A DNA stretch of 53,638 nucleotides from Paenibacillus albiflavus (GCF_004344915.1 NZ_SKFG01000023.1:1-53638); one strand, 5' to 3'; positions 33,860 through 44,043 are shown, numbered from the stretch's first letter. A program made the numbers and translations. The notes: generated by a model not told the origin, from the letters alone.

Positions 33860-34594
33860 TTACTTATGCGAAGCCGGAATGGCTGCCATCGTAGCATAGC
33901 TGTCCTTCAAAATATAGAGGAGTGGTTTTTCGGCTTGATTAGTGGCATCGTAAGCCGATACTAAGGCATATTGGCTGCCTTGCAGGTCTACATCCAGCTC
34001 CGTAACCCGATCGGCTTCGAGACTGATCTCCTTCGTCAATTGCTGATCGTCGCCGTTTAGCACCCTGATCTTCATCGCCGAAGGGGAGTACAGAGTCAGA
34101 TGCAAAGTATTGTATTTTTGTCCAAAGTTGAATTTCAGGTAAGGCGATCCCTCATACCAACCCAAACCCACGTTTTCCGCCGTAAAGGCGTAGGCTCCGT
34201 CATACTGATGATTTCCGAAAACAAGTTGCTTTTTGTCGACCACATCGTAAAACTTCTCGCTCCAATTATCCACTTTCACCTCTTTGGAATACAACGTGAG
34301 GTTGCTGCTTTCGCGCAATCCGATGGTTTGCGTGGAGCCTTCCCATGTAATCGGAATGTCCAAGGCGTTGGCAATTACCCGAAGAGGCAAATAGGTCGTA
34401 TCGTTATACGAAATCGGAAGCACTTCCTTGCCTTTGTCGTCGAGAGGGCTCCAAGGCTTGCCGTCCAGACGGAATTTAATCCCTGAGTTGAGGTATGCTT
34501 TGATCTCGGTGAGATTGCTGGCTGCGAACGCTCCGGCCGAAAGCGAGAGTAGGGCGGTGATGACGAGTAACAGAATAACGCGTGTCTTCTTCAT
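33860..34594 (-). CDS. Secreted stalk-domain (copper amine oxidase N-type) protein
   Basis: 244 residues. The signal peptide (1-25, ALLSLSAGAFA) is followed by the stalk domain (IKFRLDGKPWSPLDDKG, YLPLRVIANALDIPITWEGS), the copper-amine-oxidase N-terminal-like fold abundant in Paenibacillus exported proteins. A beta-rich C-terminal domain (about 110-240) resembles NPCBM-type modules (FNFGQKYNTLHLTLYSP). Start 34594 has GGAGG ten bases upstream. The function on the cell surface is unknown. Confidence 0.78.
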   Translation of the reverse strand: MKKTRVILLLVITALLSLSAGAFAASNLTEIKAYLNSGIKFRLDGKPWSPLDDKGKEVLPISYNDTTYLPLRVIANALDIPITWEGSTQTIGLRESSNLTLYSKEVKVDNWSEKFYDVVDKKQLVFGNHQYDGAYAFTAENVGLGWYEGSPYLKFNFGQKYNTLHLTLYSPSAMKIRVLNGDDQQLTKEISLEADRVTELDVDLQGSQYALVSAYDATNQAEKPLLYILKDSYATMAAIPASHK

Positions 34595-34701
34595 CCATTA
34601 TCTTCCTCCAAGGTTTATGATCGAATCATCATGAAGGAGCATAACAGGATAAGCGCTTCAAAAGCGCTTCAAAGACGGCAACGGGAAGGGCTTTATTCGC
34701 T

Positions 34702-35739
34702 TCAATGCCTAGGCAGTTTGACCGTAAAGGTTGAACCTTGTTTTAGTTCGCTTATAACCTCAATTGTACCCCCGCATAAGTTAATAATACGATTGACTAA
34801 AGGAAGACCGAGTCCGTTGCCTTCAGCAGCCCTGGCATGATCGGCTTGATAGAACTTTTCAAATATGTGCTTCTTCACATTTTTCTCCATTCCGATACCG
34901 TTATCGGATATGACTACCGTTATGCTGTTATGTTGTGACACAAGAGTAACCGATATTTCTCCGCCCTCCTGCGTAAATTTTATCGCATTTCCCAGTAGAT
35001 TCAACCACACTTGCATCATAAGCTCTTCGTTGCCTGTATACAGAATCTTCTCAAGCTCAAGGTTGAGGATCATATGTTTTGGTTCCCACATGGATTCCAG
35101 TAGCAATAAGGCTTGCCTTATTTGCTCGTCTAATCGAAACTCTCTTTTTTCGGAGATCACTTCTTGATTTTCAAGTTTGGATATTTTCAGGATATTGCCA
35201 GATAGAGTAGATAATTGCCGCGCACTATCGATAATCATCGCTGTATATTCTCCATGCTCTTCTTCTGTGATGTTCCTGTCTTGTAACAGAGTGGCGTAGC
35301 CTTCAATGGATGCAATAGGTGTCTTAAATTCATGTGATACGTTAACTACAAAATCATCTCGAAGCGTTTCAATGCTGCGCAGTTCTTGAACCATTAGATT
35401 GAAGTGATGAGCCACTTCATTGATTTCATTGACTCGATGAGATTCATTCAAATGAATATCGAAATTTCCCTTTGCGATTTCTTTGGCAGCTTTACTGAAA
35501 TCAGTGATCGGTGATAATATTCTCTTTCCTACCATGATCGTTATGATGGTGCCGATGACAACGCTGAGCAGCATAATAACGATAATGGGTCCATAGGGAT
35601 TACTTCCGTGTGTAGGAACATTGCCGTATCTTAGATACAAAAACGCTAACGAAGCCATTATTAAGGAAGATGAGAGCATAATTAAAAATACCGATGATAC
35701 AAAATACCACCAGAGACTTTTGAAAATTCTCTTGTTCAT
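34702..35739 (-). CDS. Sensor histidine kinase
   Basis: 345 residues. There are two N-terminal membrane helices (about 13-36 and 51-70) with a very short extracytoplasmic loop of about 14 residues, then HAMP (ILSPITDFSKAAKEIAKGNF), the H-box VVNVSHEFKTPIASIEG with His136, N-box NLLGNAIKFT, and G1/G2 boxes ISDNGIGM and GNGLGLPLV. The small loop suggests it senses at or in the membrane. It overlaps the response-regulator gene by four bases. The divergent ABC transporter is the likely target, as in antimicrobial-peptide sensing modules. Confidence 0.9.
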   Translation of the reverse strand: MNKRIFKSLWWYFVSSVFLIMLSSSLIMASLAFLYLRYGNVPTHGSNPYGPIIVIMLLSVVIGTIITIMVGKRILSPITDFSKAAKEIAKGNFDIHLNESHRVNEINEVAHHFNLMVQELRSIETLRDDFVVNVSHEFKTPIASIEGYATLLQDRNITEEEHGEYTAMIIDSARQLSTLSGNILKISKLENQEVISEKREFRLDEQIRQALLLLESMWEPKHMILNLELEKILYTGNEELMMQVWLNLLGNAIKFTQEGGEISVTLVSQHNSITVVISDNGIGMEKNVKKHIFEKFYQADHARAAEGNGLGLPLVNRIINLCGGTIEVISELKQGSTFTVKLPRH

Positions 35740-36410
35740 GTCGGCTTCACCGCCTTATAACCAAGCCCTCTTACGGTGACGATCTCAAAATCGGTATTTG
35801 CCTTAAAGCGCTCTCGCAAGCGGTTAATATGCACGACCACCGTATGTTCATCAGATTCAGAATCCATTCCCCATATTGTATCCATTAGCTGCTGCTTGGT
35901 GAAGATCTTATTCGGGTAAGACAATAATTTGTACAATAAATAAAATTCTTTCTGTGGGAGAAGAATGCTGTCTCCATGCTGAGATACGGTTAAGGAATCA
36001 TAATCTAATAAGGTATTCCCACATTCGATTTGGTGATCGCTCACAATCTTGGCACGGCGAAGAAGTGCTCCAACCCGCAAGATCATCTCATTAACATCAA
36101 TTGGCTTCACCATGTAATCGTCTATTCCAACGAGAAACCCTCGTTGTTTGTCGGCAAAGTTCTCCTTTGCTGTTACCATTAAAATTGGAAGATTAAAGTT
36201 TGCTTCTCTAAGGGTTCTAGTAAGTTCGTAACCGTCCATATGAGGCATCATAATATCAGAGATGATCAAATCTACATATTCCTTATCTAATAGGGTGAGT
36301 GCATCTTGTCCATCTTCTGCAGGTAATGCACGATAACCATTTCTGGTAAGAACGGTGCAGAATAACTGACGCAATTTCTTGTCATCCTCGACAACAAGGA
36401 TATTAAACAT
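35736..36410 (-). CDS. OmpR/PhoB-type response regulator
   Basis: 224 residues from the ATG at 36410 (GGAGGTACCTTT directly upstream; an upstream frame extension to 36467 is not supported). The receiver has the acidic pair in VVEDD and phospho-acceptor Asp52 in LIISDIMMPHMDG, plus Lys in KPID. The winged-helix domain ends HINRLRERF then VTVRGLGYKAV. It is co-transcribed with the kinase. A fossil of a near-identical receiver segment lies at 28976. Confidence 0.92.
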   Translation of the reverse strand: MFNILVVEDDKKLRQLFCTVLTRNGYRALPAEDGQDALTLLDKEYVDLIISDIMMPHMDGYELTRTLREANFNLPILMVTAKENFADKQRGFLVGIDDYMVKPIDVNEMILRVGALLRRAKIVSDHQIECGNTLLDYDSLTVSQHGDSILLPQKEFYLLYKLLSYPNKIFTKQQLMDTIWGMDSESDEHTVVVHINRLRERFKANTDFEIVTVRGLGYKAVKPT

Positions 36411-36515
36411 AAAGGTACCTCCAAAAGTATTTGTGATATGAAAAGAAAAATATAAACGGCTCCACACCAGTATACCTCATAAATATAAAGTGAATATCAA
36501 CCGCTAATGTGTACC

Positions 36516-36537
36516 TTCAGTTTAGGTTTAGTTTATA
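36516..36537. promoter_or_regulatory. TTTAG direct repeats between regulator and transporter
   Basis: CAGTTTAGGTTTAGTTTATA contains direct repeats about 6 bases apart (36518-36537). OmpR-type regulators bind direct repeats, and the spacer between divergent genes is the expected site. No -35 is clear. Confidence 0.35.
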
Positions 36538-36601
36538 AATGATTGATATACTTAGTTGCGTCACCAAAGAGAGAGTAAGCATCGAAAGGAGAGAAACATC
36601 A

Positions 36602-38989
36602 ATGTTACAACTTAAAGATATCACTAAAAGTTATAAGACAGGGGACTTCACACAGGTTGCACTGGACAAAGTAAGTCTTAACTTCAGGGAGAGCGAATTT
36701 GTAGCTATCCTTGGGCAGAGCGGATCTGGTAAGACGACTTTATTAAATGTGATCGGTGGTCTTGATCAGTATGAGAGCGGAGAGCTTATTATCAACGGGC
36801 AATCCACTAAGCACTTCCAGGATGGGGAGTGGGATGCTTATCGTAATAATAGTGTAGGCTTTATTTTTCAAAGCTATAACTTGATTTCACATTTAAGTAT
36901 CGTGGATAACGTTGAAATGGGGATGACACTTAGCGGGGTATCCACATCTGAGAAGAATAAGAAGGCAATGGAAGCACTCGAAAAGGTCGGGTTGAAGGAC
37001 CATGTGCACAAGAAACCAAATCAGTTGTCAGGTGGACAGATGCAGCGTGTAGCGATTGCACGTGCACTAGCGAATAATCCGGATATTATTCTAGCTGATG
37101 AACCAACAGGTGCGCTGGATTCCGAGACTAGTGAACAGATTATGGATTTGATCAAGACGATCGCAGAAGACAAGCTAGTCATTATGGTTACCCATAATCC
37201 AGAATTGGCGGAGCGATATGCTGATCGTGTGATTAATTTCTCTGATGGTAAGGCGGTATCTGATAGTAATCCTCTAGCCAATCAAAAGTTAACATCAAAT
37301 TATAAGCTCAAAAAAACGAGCATGAACTTTCTAACAGCATTAAAATTGTCGGGTAAAAATATTGCAACTAAGAAATGGAGAACGGGCCTAACTGCTTTTG
37401 CATCAAGTATTGGTATTATAGGTATTGCGTTAATCTTATCTTTATCGAACGGATTTGATAAGCAGATCAGTTCCTATGAAACAGGAGCGCTCTCTACTTT
37501 TCCGATTACGATCAGTCAGACTGCCATGAACGTTGATATGACACAGCATTCTTCTTTTGGTGGTACTGAACTGTCCTCCTATCCGACAGAGAAGGTATTG
37601 TTCCCGTATGATCCAACTAAGAATTCAATTCTTCACAATAATGTACTATCCACCGATTATTTAGATTATCTGGGGAAGATGGATCCAGCGCTGATCGATG
37701 GAATATCCTATACACGTACAGTGAATATGAATATGTTAAAGTTGGACGGAGATAAGGCGACGACGCTTAATAAAGGAAATATTAGTTTCTCCGCTTTTCC
37801 AAGTAAGCAGGGGAATGCCACTGGGAGTTATATAGAGCAGTACTATGATCTACTTGAGGGAAGCTTCCCAACAAAGATGACGGATCTTGTACTCATTGTG
37901 GACGAATATAATCGTTTGGACAATGTCTCACTTGATGCGCTAGGCATTAACCACGACGCAGATAGCATTGATTTTGCTGATTTGATTGGTTATGAATTGA
38001 AACTCATTAAGAACGATGACTATTACGTCAAAAACGGCGAACAATTTACTGTTAACGGCACAGCATCGAATTTGATAGATATGTATAATAGCGATAAAGC
38101 GACAACTTTAAATATTGTTGGTGTTATTCGCGCCCAGGAAGAATCCAAGATGTCTACGCTACCTGCCGGTATCGCATACTCTGATGAACTTTCAACCTAT
38201 TTTATTGATGATGCGAAAAATTCAGAGATCGTAAAGGCACAACAAGAAGCAGATTTTAATGTTATAACCGGACAATTATTGTCCCAAGATACAGCAGGTG
38301 CAAGCGGAATGGCAGGAATGGGTTCAGGCACAATGCCGACAGGGGGAATGCCATCGATGATGGCTGCAGGTTCCTCTGTTGCTCCAACCAAAGATGAGAT
38401 GTTAGCTTCCTTGGGTGCAACTGAGATTCCGTCTTCAATCTCGCTATATCCAGTTGATTTTGCAGCAAAAGAATCGATCACTGCTTACCTCGATGAGTGG
38501 AATACAAACTTGGATACGCAGGACAAAGTGGTATACACAGATATGGCAGCCATTGTTACGCGTATTTCGGGGGGGATTATGAATGGTATTACCCTGGTGC
38601 TTGTTGCATTTGCGGCAATATCCCTCGTGGTATCGCTTATCATGATTGGTATTATCACATATATTTCCGTGATGGAAAGAACGAAGGAGATTGGTGTTCT
38701 TCGCGCCTTGGGTGCAAGGAAGAAGGATATCACACGAGTATTTAATGCAGAGACGTTTATTATAGGTACATGCTCAGGAATACTTGGGATTGGTATTACG
38801 TATCTGTTAACGTTCCCAGTTAATGCGGTACTTTACAATCTCACAGACCTCTCCAACGTTGCTCAGCTTAATCCGATTCATGCGCTTACGCTTGGGGTTA
38901 TTAGTGTAGTGCTTACGATGATTGGCGGCTTCATTCCTGCCAAGATGGCAGCGAAGAAGGATCCAGTTACAGCTTTGCGTAGCGAATAG
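36602..38989 (+). CDS. MacB-like ABC transporter, fused ATPase and FtsX-type permease
   Basis: 795 residues from the ATG at 36602 (AAGGAGAG upstream; the frame begins at 36539 without a site). N-terminal ATPase (1-230): Walker A LGQSGSGKTT, signature LSGGQMQRVAIARAL, Walker B IILADEPTGALD, H-loop VTHNPE. Then a membrane helix (about 260-285), a large extracytoplasmic domain (about 290-640, Gly/Met-rich near GMAGMGSGTMPTGGMPS), and three C-terminal helices of the FtsX fold. This plan fits transporters that expel peptides or relay membrane stress. The divergent kinase/regulator probably controls it. Confidence 0.88.
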   Translation: MLQLKDITKSYKTGDFTQVALDKVSLNFRESEFVAILGQSGSGKTTLLNVIGGLDQYESGELIINGQSTKHFQDGEWDAYRNNSVGFIFQSYNLISHLSIVDNVEMGMTLSGVSTSEKNKKAMEALEKVGLKDHVHKKPNQLSGGQMQRVAIARALANNPDIILADEPTGALDSETSEQIMDLIKTIAEDKLVIMVTHNPELAERYADRVINFSDGKAVSDSNPLANQKLTSNYKLKKTSMNFLTALKLSGKNIATKKWRTGLTAFASSIGIIGIALILSLSNGFDKQISSYETGALSTFPITISQTAMNVDMTQHSSFGGTELSSYPTEKVLFPYDPTKNSILHNNVLSTDYLDYLGKMDPALIDGISYTRTVNMNMLKLDGDKATTLNKGNISFSAFPSKQGNATGSYIEQYYDLLEGSFPTKMTDLVLIVDEYNRLDNVSLDALGINHDADSIDFADLIGYELKLIKNDDYYVKNGEQFTVNGTASNLIDMYNSDKATTLNIVGVIRAQEESKMSTLPAGIAYSDELSTYFIDDAKNSEIVKAQQEADFNVITGQLLSQDTAGASGMAGMGSGTMPTGGMPSMMAAGSSVAPTKDEMLASLGATEIPSSISLYPVDFAAKESITAYLDEWNTNLDTQDKVVYTDMAAIVTRISGGIMNGITLVLVAFAAISLVVSLIMIGIITYISVMERTKEIGVLRALGARKKDITRVFNAETFIIGTCSGILGIGITYLLTFPVNAVLYNLTDLSNVAQLNPIHALTLGVISVVLTMIGGFIPAKMAAKKDPVTALRSE

Positions 38990-39015
38990 TTAATAAGTAA
39001 TAAATAGACAATGTT

Positions 39016-39063
39016 AAAGAAAGGTTTAACCTCGTAGAAATAGGGGGTTGAACCTTTCTTTGT
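39016..39063 (+). terminator. Terminator after the MacB-like gene
   Basis: AAAGAAAGGTTTAACC (39016-39031) pairs with GGTTGAACCTTTCTTT (39046-39061, one G-U), a 16-bp stem. Confidence 0.8.
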
Positions 39064-39242
39064 GTTCAGCAATCTACGTTTGAATCTCTGGAACAAATGC
39101 AGTGTGTCTGCTGTCCCTAATGATATGCCCTTGACCAGTCGAGTAGCTCAGGCGATAATTACATCTGAGCTTCTTTGAGACCAACTGCTTCATATTTTCT
39201 TATTTTGCATCATTAATGATCCGTACAAGGAGAGATTGTGAA

Positions 39243-39950
39243 ATGCACAAAATAATGGTCGTAGAAGATGATCCGAAAATTGCGGAGCTTCTGCTGTCTA
39301 CTATAATGAAATACGGCTATGATGGGATACGAGTGAACGATTTTCAACATGTACTAGATGAGTTCCATCAAGCCAAACCGGATATGGTACTCCTGGATGT
39401 GAATTTACCTAGTTATGACGGCTATTACTGGTGCAGGCAAATCCGTAGCGCATCTATCTGCCCGGTGCTGTTCATTTCAGCTCGTGATGGTGAGATGGAT
39501 CAGATCATGGCTCTTGAAAATGGGGGCGATGATTATATCACCAAGCCGTTTCACGCTGGGGTTGTGTTGGCCAAAATTCACAGCCATCTTCGCCGTGCCT
39601 ATGGTGAGTATGCAACCAGACATGAAGAACTGGTTCTTGAACAAGAAGGGCTCTTACTCTACCCAGAAAGGCTGGAACTTAAGCTTGAGGATATAGTCAT
39701 AACACTCACGCAAAAAGAGTCCGACATTGTAGAAAGTCTTTTCGAGCGCTATCCACGAGTTGTCAGCCGGGAGGCCCTACTTGAGAAGCTGTGGGATGAT
39801 CAAACTTACGTGGATGAAAATACGCTCAACGTGAATATTACCCGCGTCAGAAAAAAATTCCAGGAGCTAGGTATCGAAGATGGTTTATTGACTGTTAGAG
39901 GTACAGGCTATCGACTAAACGTCACGTGGACGAAGGAGAGTTACGAATGA
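39243..39950 (+). CDS. BceR-type response regulator
   Basis: 235 residues from the ATG at 39243, with AAGGAGAG seven bases upstream. Receiver domain: VVEDDPKIAELL, phospho-Asp52 in VLLDVNLPSYDGYYWCRQIR, and DDYITKPF. The YYWCR(Q/K)IR wording and the winged-helix ending (TLNVNITRVRKKFQE, VRGTGYRL) are typical of BceR-like regulators that control peptide-detoxification ABC transporters. It overlaps the kinase by ATGA and is followed by a BceAB-like transporter. Confidence 0.9.
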   Translation: MHKIMVVEDDPKIAELLLSTIMKYGYDGIRVNDFQHVLDEFHQAKPDMVLLDVNLPSYDGYYWCRQIRSASICPVLFISARDGEMDQIMALENGGDDYITKPFHAGVVLAKIHSHLRRAYGEYATRHEELVLEQEGLLLYPERLELKLEDIVITLTQKESDIVESLFERYPRVVSREALLEKLWDDQTYVDENTLNVNITRVRKKFQELGIEDGLLTVRGTGYRLNVTWTKESYE

Positions 39951-40957
39951 AACTCTTTCTTAGAGAACACGCTTTGCTGATTATCGTTCAGTTTTTGCAA
40001 ATGGGTATCATTTTTTCGATATATTGGCTCGACGGCTATCACAATCTGATGACAGCTCTTTACTCTGTTTTTCTTGCTTTTTTCATTCTAGGCGGATACC
40101 TTGTTTACCAATATCTTAGTCGGCGACACTATTACCTCCGCCTTAGTCAGCCTCTCGAATCGCTAGACGCCTCAATTCAGACAATCGAGCAGTCACCCAT
40201 CTCGGAGTCACTCCAGAAGCTTTTACATACTCAATACCGCCATTATCAGCAACAACTATACACAGTTAAGAAGCAACAAGAGGAGCATCTGACCTTCATG
40301 GACCAATGGGTGCACCAGATGAAAACACCTCTGTCAGTTATTGAACTCACCGTTCAGAATATCGACGAGCCTGAGTTTGCCAGTATTCGTGAAGAGCTGG
40401 AGAGAATGCGTTCGGGATTACATACGGTCCTCTATATGGCCCGGCTTCGCGCCTTCGAACAGGATTTTCATGTCAAACCAGTTGTTCTATCACACATAAT
40501 CAACTCCGTTGTCCATGACAATAAACGACTATTTATACGCAACCAGATTTACCCCGAAGTTCGGAACTGTACACCTGACATAACGGTCGAAACAGATGAG
40601 AAATGGTTGTTTTTCATGCTTTCCCAGCTAGTCATTAATGCGATTAAATATTCTGCTGGCAAAGATACTAAAGGGAACAAGATCGTGATTTCCTATTATT
40701 TGCGTAACAGCGAAGCCGTCATTGAGGTTATAGATCGAGGGATAGGTATTCCTGTTGCGGATATCAAACGGGTATTTGATCCCTTTTTTACGGGTGAAAA
40801 CGGTCGTGGCATGCGTGAATCAACTGGCATGGGGCTCTTTTTGACGAAGGAGGCTGCTGATCGTCTTGGACATGGAATTGAGCTTACCACAGAGGTCGGT
40901 AGTGGTACACAAGTACGTATTGTTTTTGCCGCCTATCAAAAGCTTACAAGCGTGTAA
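39947..40957 (+). CDS. BceS-type intramembrane-sensing histidine kinase
   Basis: 336 residues from the ATG at 39947, which overlaps the regulator stop and has AAGGAGAG six bases upstream. Two membrane helices (about 9-27 and 36-56) are separated by a loop of only about eight residues, the hallmark of kinases that sense through their partner transporter rather than a ligand domain. The H-box is FMDQWVHQMKTPLSVIEL with His123; the N-box is LVINAIKYS and the G-boxes IDRGIGI and STGMGLFL. It should phosphorylate the upstream regulator under bacitracin-like peptide stress. Confidence 0.9.
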   Translation: MKLFLREHALLIIVQFLQMGIIFSIYWLDGYHNLMTALYSVFLAFFILGGYLVYQYLSRRHYYLRLSQPLESLDASIQTIEQSPISESLQKLLHTQYRHYQQQLYTVKKQQEEHLTFMDQWVHQMKTPLSVIELTVQNIDEPEFASIREELERMRSGLHTVLYMARLRAFEQDFHVKPVVLSHIINSVVHDNKRLFIRNQIYPEVRNCTPDITVETDEKWLFFMLSQLVINAIKYSAGKDTKGNKIVISYYLRNSEAVIEVIDRGIGIPVADIKRVFDPFFTGENGRGMRESTGMGLFLTKEAADRLGHGIELTTEVGSGTQVRIVFAAYQKLTSV

Positions 40958-41053
40958 GAAAAGTGAAAGTGAAATCGATAGTTAGCGGCTGACTGACTAC
41001 AGTATACTGATCTCACATACTATCTTTTGTCCTCTTGAAAGGAGATCTCATGT

Positions 41054-41821
41054 ATGCTGCATGTAAGACAGGTTAGTAAAATATATGAAGGTAAAGTGGC
41101 TTATCGAGCCTTAACGGACATTGATTTAACAATTGATGACGGTGATTTTGTCGGGATTATGGGCCCTTCTGGAAGCGGTAAAACAACGCTGCTGAACTTG
41201 ATTGCAACGATTGACGAACCAACAACCGGAGAAATTTTATTTGACGGTAAAACCACCAACAAGCTAAACAAAAATGAGTTAGCTATATTCCGCCGCCGTG
41301 AGCTTGGATTTGTTTTTCAGGACTTCAATCTACTCCACACCTTGACGGTTGAGGAGAATATCGTGCTGCCATTAACGCTTGATGGAAACAAGGTCAGTGT
41401 AATGAAGCATAAAGTAAAAACCATAGCAGAAAAGCTAGGAATTACAGAGATTATGAAAAAACGAATATATGAAATATCCGGGGGACAGGCTCAGCGGGCT
41501 GCTATAGCCAGAGCTATGATTCATTCCCCCAAGTTACTTCTGGCAGATGAACCAACAGGCAACCTCGATTCTAAATCAGCAAGGGATGTCATGGAATTGC
41601 TAGAGAGAATTAACCGCGAGCAGAAAGCAACGATGATGCTGGTCACTCATGATGCGGTGGCTGCCAGCTATTGCAATCGTGTTGTCTTCATTAAAGACGG
41701 TAGATTCTACACAGAAATACATCGGGGTGACAATCGTCAAACCTTCTTCCAAAAAATTATTGATACGCTTTCGCTGTTAGGGGGATATCACAATGACGTT
41801 TCGACAATTCGCATTCCGTAA
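41054..41821 (+). CDS. BceA-type peptide-detoxification ABC transporter ATPase
   Basis: 255 residues, start ATG 41054 with AAAGGAGAT upstream. Walker A GPSGSGKTT, Q-loop FVFQDFNLL, signature ISGGQAQRAAIARAM, Walker B LLLADEPTGNLD, H-loop VTHDAVAA. The GPSGSGKTTLLN and FNLLHTLTVEENI wording is typical of BceA/YxdL/PsdA ATPases. Its end overlaps the permease start by 29 bases. A -10-like TATACT at 41003-41008 suggests its own promoter, probably activated by the upstream regulator. Confidence 0.92.
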   Translation: MLHVRQVSKIYEGKVAYRALTDIDLTIDDGDFVGIMGPSGSGKTTLLNLIATIDEPTTGEILFDGKTTNKLNKNELAIFRRRELGFVFQDFNLLHTLTVEENIVLPLTLDGNKVSVMKHKVKTIAEKLGITEIMKKRIYEISGGQAQRAAIARAMIHSPKLLLADEPTGNLDSKSARDVMELLERINREQKATMMLVTHDAVAASYCNRVVFIKDGRFYTEIHRGDNRQTFFQKIIDTLSLLGGYHNDVSTIRIP

Positions 41822-43673
41822 CGTTTCCCGTAATAAAAGGCTCTATGCGGGATATTTCCTCAGTAGTCTGTTTACTGTTATGGTTTTCTTTACCTTTTCT
41901 ATTTTTGCATACCACCCTGTCCTGAGTGGAGTGAATATCCATTCAAGTGCGACGTTTGCTCTTTCTGTATCCAAGTGGATTATCTATGTATTTTCTTTCT
42001 TTTTTGTACTTTACTCCATGAGTGCATTCCTGCAGTCGCGAAAAAGGGAATTTGGGCTGATGATCATGCAGGGCATGACCACTGTTCAGCTTCGTCTGAT
42101 GATTTTTTTGGAAAATATGATAATAGGTTTGTTTGCCACAATAGGTGGCATTGGTCTGGGGCTTGTGTTTGCCAAGGCTATTTTGCTAGCAGGGGAAAAT
42201 GTCCTCACCATCAATCAAAAACTGTCCTTTTATATTCCTTATAAGGCTATTATCCTCACACTATTTGCATTTTTAATACTATTCATCCTCATCTCCTTTT
42301 TTATTTCGGCCGTACTGCGCAGCGGGAAGATAATTACGCTATTAAAGGGAAACAAGCAAGCAAAGAGTGAGCCTAAATCATCCGCACTTCTTTCTTTGCT
42401 AGTACCGATCCTACTGGGAACAAGCTACTTTCTTAGTTTGCGAGCTGAAGGCTTAGAGGCTATTTTTTTACTAATTCCTGTTGTTATAATGGTTTCCATC
42501 GGCACATACCTGTTGTTTACACAGCTCAGCGTCTATATCATTCGGAAGATAAAGAGTATGAAGACGATTTTTTGGCTGAAAACAAACATGCTGCTTTTTT
42601 CCGATCTTGCCTACCGTATGAAGGACAACGCGCGTTCCTTTTTTTTAGTTGCAATTATCTCTACTGTTTCGTTTTGTGCTATAGGCTCGCTTTACGGATT
42701 CCAATCCATGATCGGTGGAAATAATGCCAAGGAGAATCCCTATTTATTCACCTACCTGGCAACGAACGGTGACAGCAACGAGCAAAAGCATATTGAGCAG
42801 ATTGATCGCACACTTAAAGAATCGAACCTCGCAGTTGAAAAAGGAGCTCTTAAGCTTACTTATTACTCTGCTTCCAATGGCGATAGAACGATTGTAGTGG
42901 TGAAACAATCCGATTATAACCAGTTGGCCGAGTTAATGGAAATAGACACGATACAGCTTTCAGGCGGGAAAGCAGCAGTTGTTGATTTTGGTATGTCACG
43001 TATGGGCCAATCGATGCTTAACCAACCTGTAACACTGCAATCGGGTGTTGTGATTGAAGCAAATCAAGCTGTTGTATCGCCAGCGGTATACGGTTTCAGT
43101 GGCTATTTTATTGTATCGGATGACCAATACGCAAAACTCCAGACACCTATACAAGAAAAACATTACTACGCATGGCATGGACCTCTCGGGCAAAAAGAAG
43201 CCTTAGCGGCAGGCGGAAAGCTTACTAATCAACTTCCCTATTCCAATAAATACGAGTTTTATGCTCTTGAATTACAAAATTCCATTCTAAACCAACGTTT
43301 TGGCCCCATACTGTTCATTGGTTTGTTTATCGGTATCGTGTTTTTTGTCTCCGCAGGCAGTTTTCTCTATTTCCGTTTATACAGCGATTTGGATGATGAC
43401 AGACAGAAGTTCAAATCTGTTTCTAAGATGGGTCTAAGCGAAAGAGAACTTACAAAAATACTGAACCGACAAATTATCTTGCTTTTCTTTGCACCAATCG
43501 TTGTTGCTCTAGTACATGGGGCTGTAGCCCTCGCAACACTATCCAACATGTTTCAATACTCGTTGCTCAAGGAATCATTGCTCGTTCTCAGTCTATTTTT
43601 TATAGTTCAAGTCATCTACTTCTTCATCGTCCGCTTCTTCTATATTAGGCAGGTAAGAATGGCGGTTGCCTAA
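41793..43673 (+). CDS. BceB-type permease
   Basis: 626 residues. The start TFRQFAFRNVSRNKRLYAGYF is classic for BceB/PsdB permeases. Ten membrane helices can be counted: two FtsX-like groups of helices and a large extracellular domain (about 300-490) between helices 7 and 8, which forms the peptide-sensing unit with the kinase. In known systems BceAB frees undecaprenyl-pyrophosphate or lipid II targets from peptide antibiotics. The exact peptide cannot be deduced. Confidence 0.9.
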   Translation: MTFRQFAFRNVSRNKRLYAGYFLSSLFTVMVFFTFSIFAYHPVLSGVNIHSSATFALSVSKWIIYVFSFFFVLYSMSAFLQSRKREFGLMIMQGMTTVQLRLMIFLENMIIGLFATIGGIGLGLVFAKAILLAGENVLTINQKLSFYIPYKAIILTLFAFLILFILISFFISAVLRSGKIITLLKGNKQAKSEPKSSALLSLLVPILLGTSYFLSLRAEGLEAIFLLIPVVIMVSIGTYLLFTQLSVYIIRKIKSMKTIFWLKTNMLLFSDLAYRMKDNARSFFLVAIISTVSFCAIGSLYGFQSMIGGNNAKENPYLFTYLATNGDSNEQKHIEQIDRTLKESNLAVEKGALKLTYYSASNGDRTIVVVKQSDYNQLAELMEIDTIQLSGGKAAVVDFGMSRMGQSMLNQPVTLQSGVVIEANQAVVSPAVYGFSGYFIVSDDQYAKLQTPIQEKHYYAWHGPLGQKEALAAGGKLTNQLPYSNKYEFYALELQNSILNQRFGPILFIGLFIGIVFFVSAGSFLYFRLYSDLDDDRQKFKSVSKMGLSERELTKILNRQIILLFFAPIVVALVHGAVALATLSNMFQYSLLKESLLVLSLFFIVQVIYFFIVRFFYIRQVRMAVA

Positions 43674-43813
43674 TAGAGCAACCTCAGGTTTATATAGAAA
43701 GAGTGCTTGAGCGGGATAGTACCTCCAAAGCACTCCACACAAGTGGAATGCTGTGTGTCGCTCGTGAGAACATAGTGATTTAGAGCCACATTAACCTAAT
43801 GTTTTTCTGTAAA

Positions 43814-43846
43814 GTTCAAGCAGTCACTTGCTTGGGCTTTTTTTTA
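43814..43846 (+). terminator. Terminator of the bce-type operon
   Basis: GTTCAAGCA (43814-43822) pairs with TGCTTGGGC (43829-43837, two G-U), then an eight-T run. Confidence 0.8.
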
Positions 43847-43887
43847 TAAGTACCCGAGTTCATGGAAGATACTTGAAACTGTAGGCA

Positions 43888-44043
43888 CTAGAAATGCCAT
43901 TGTTGTTTGCTCTTTTCATTCCAGGATTTCGCAGAAGCCGGTTTGCTGATACCGTATTTCTTGGTTGCAGTCTTAACACCAATTTTCCCACTCTCGACTT
44001 CACCATAGATAACGAGTTTCTCTGACGCACCATATTTTTTATT
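43888..44043 (-). pseudogene. IS3-type transposase OrfA fragment
   Basis: On the minus strand about 50 residues read KYGASEKLVIYGEVESGKIG then VKTATKKYGISK, the helix-turn-helix start of IS3-family OrfA proteins (usual KYSxxEKLxILxEVESGKIGIK). After SWNEKSKQQWHF a TAG at 43888-43890 ends it, and no second ORF or inverted repeat follows. It is a decayed insertion sequence. The rest of 43674-44185 holds only the upstream terminator. Confidence 0.65.

Noticed and set aside
36539-36601. Longer N-terminus for the MacB-like transporter
   Set aside because: The extra 21 residues lack a ribosome site, whereas the ATG at 36602 has AAGGAGAG and begins the ATPase domain exactly.
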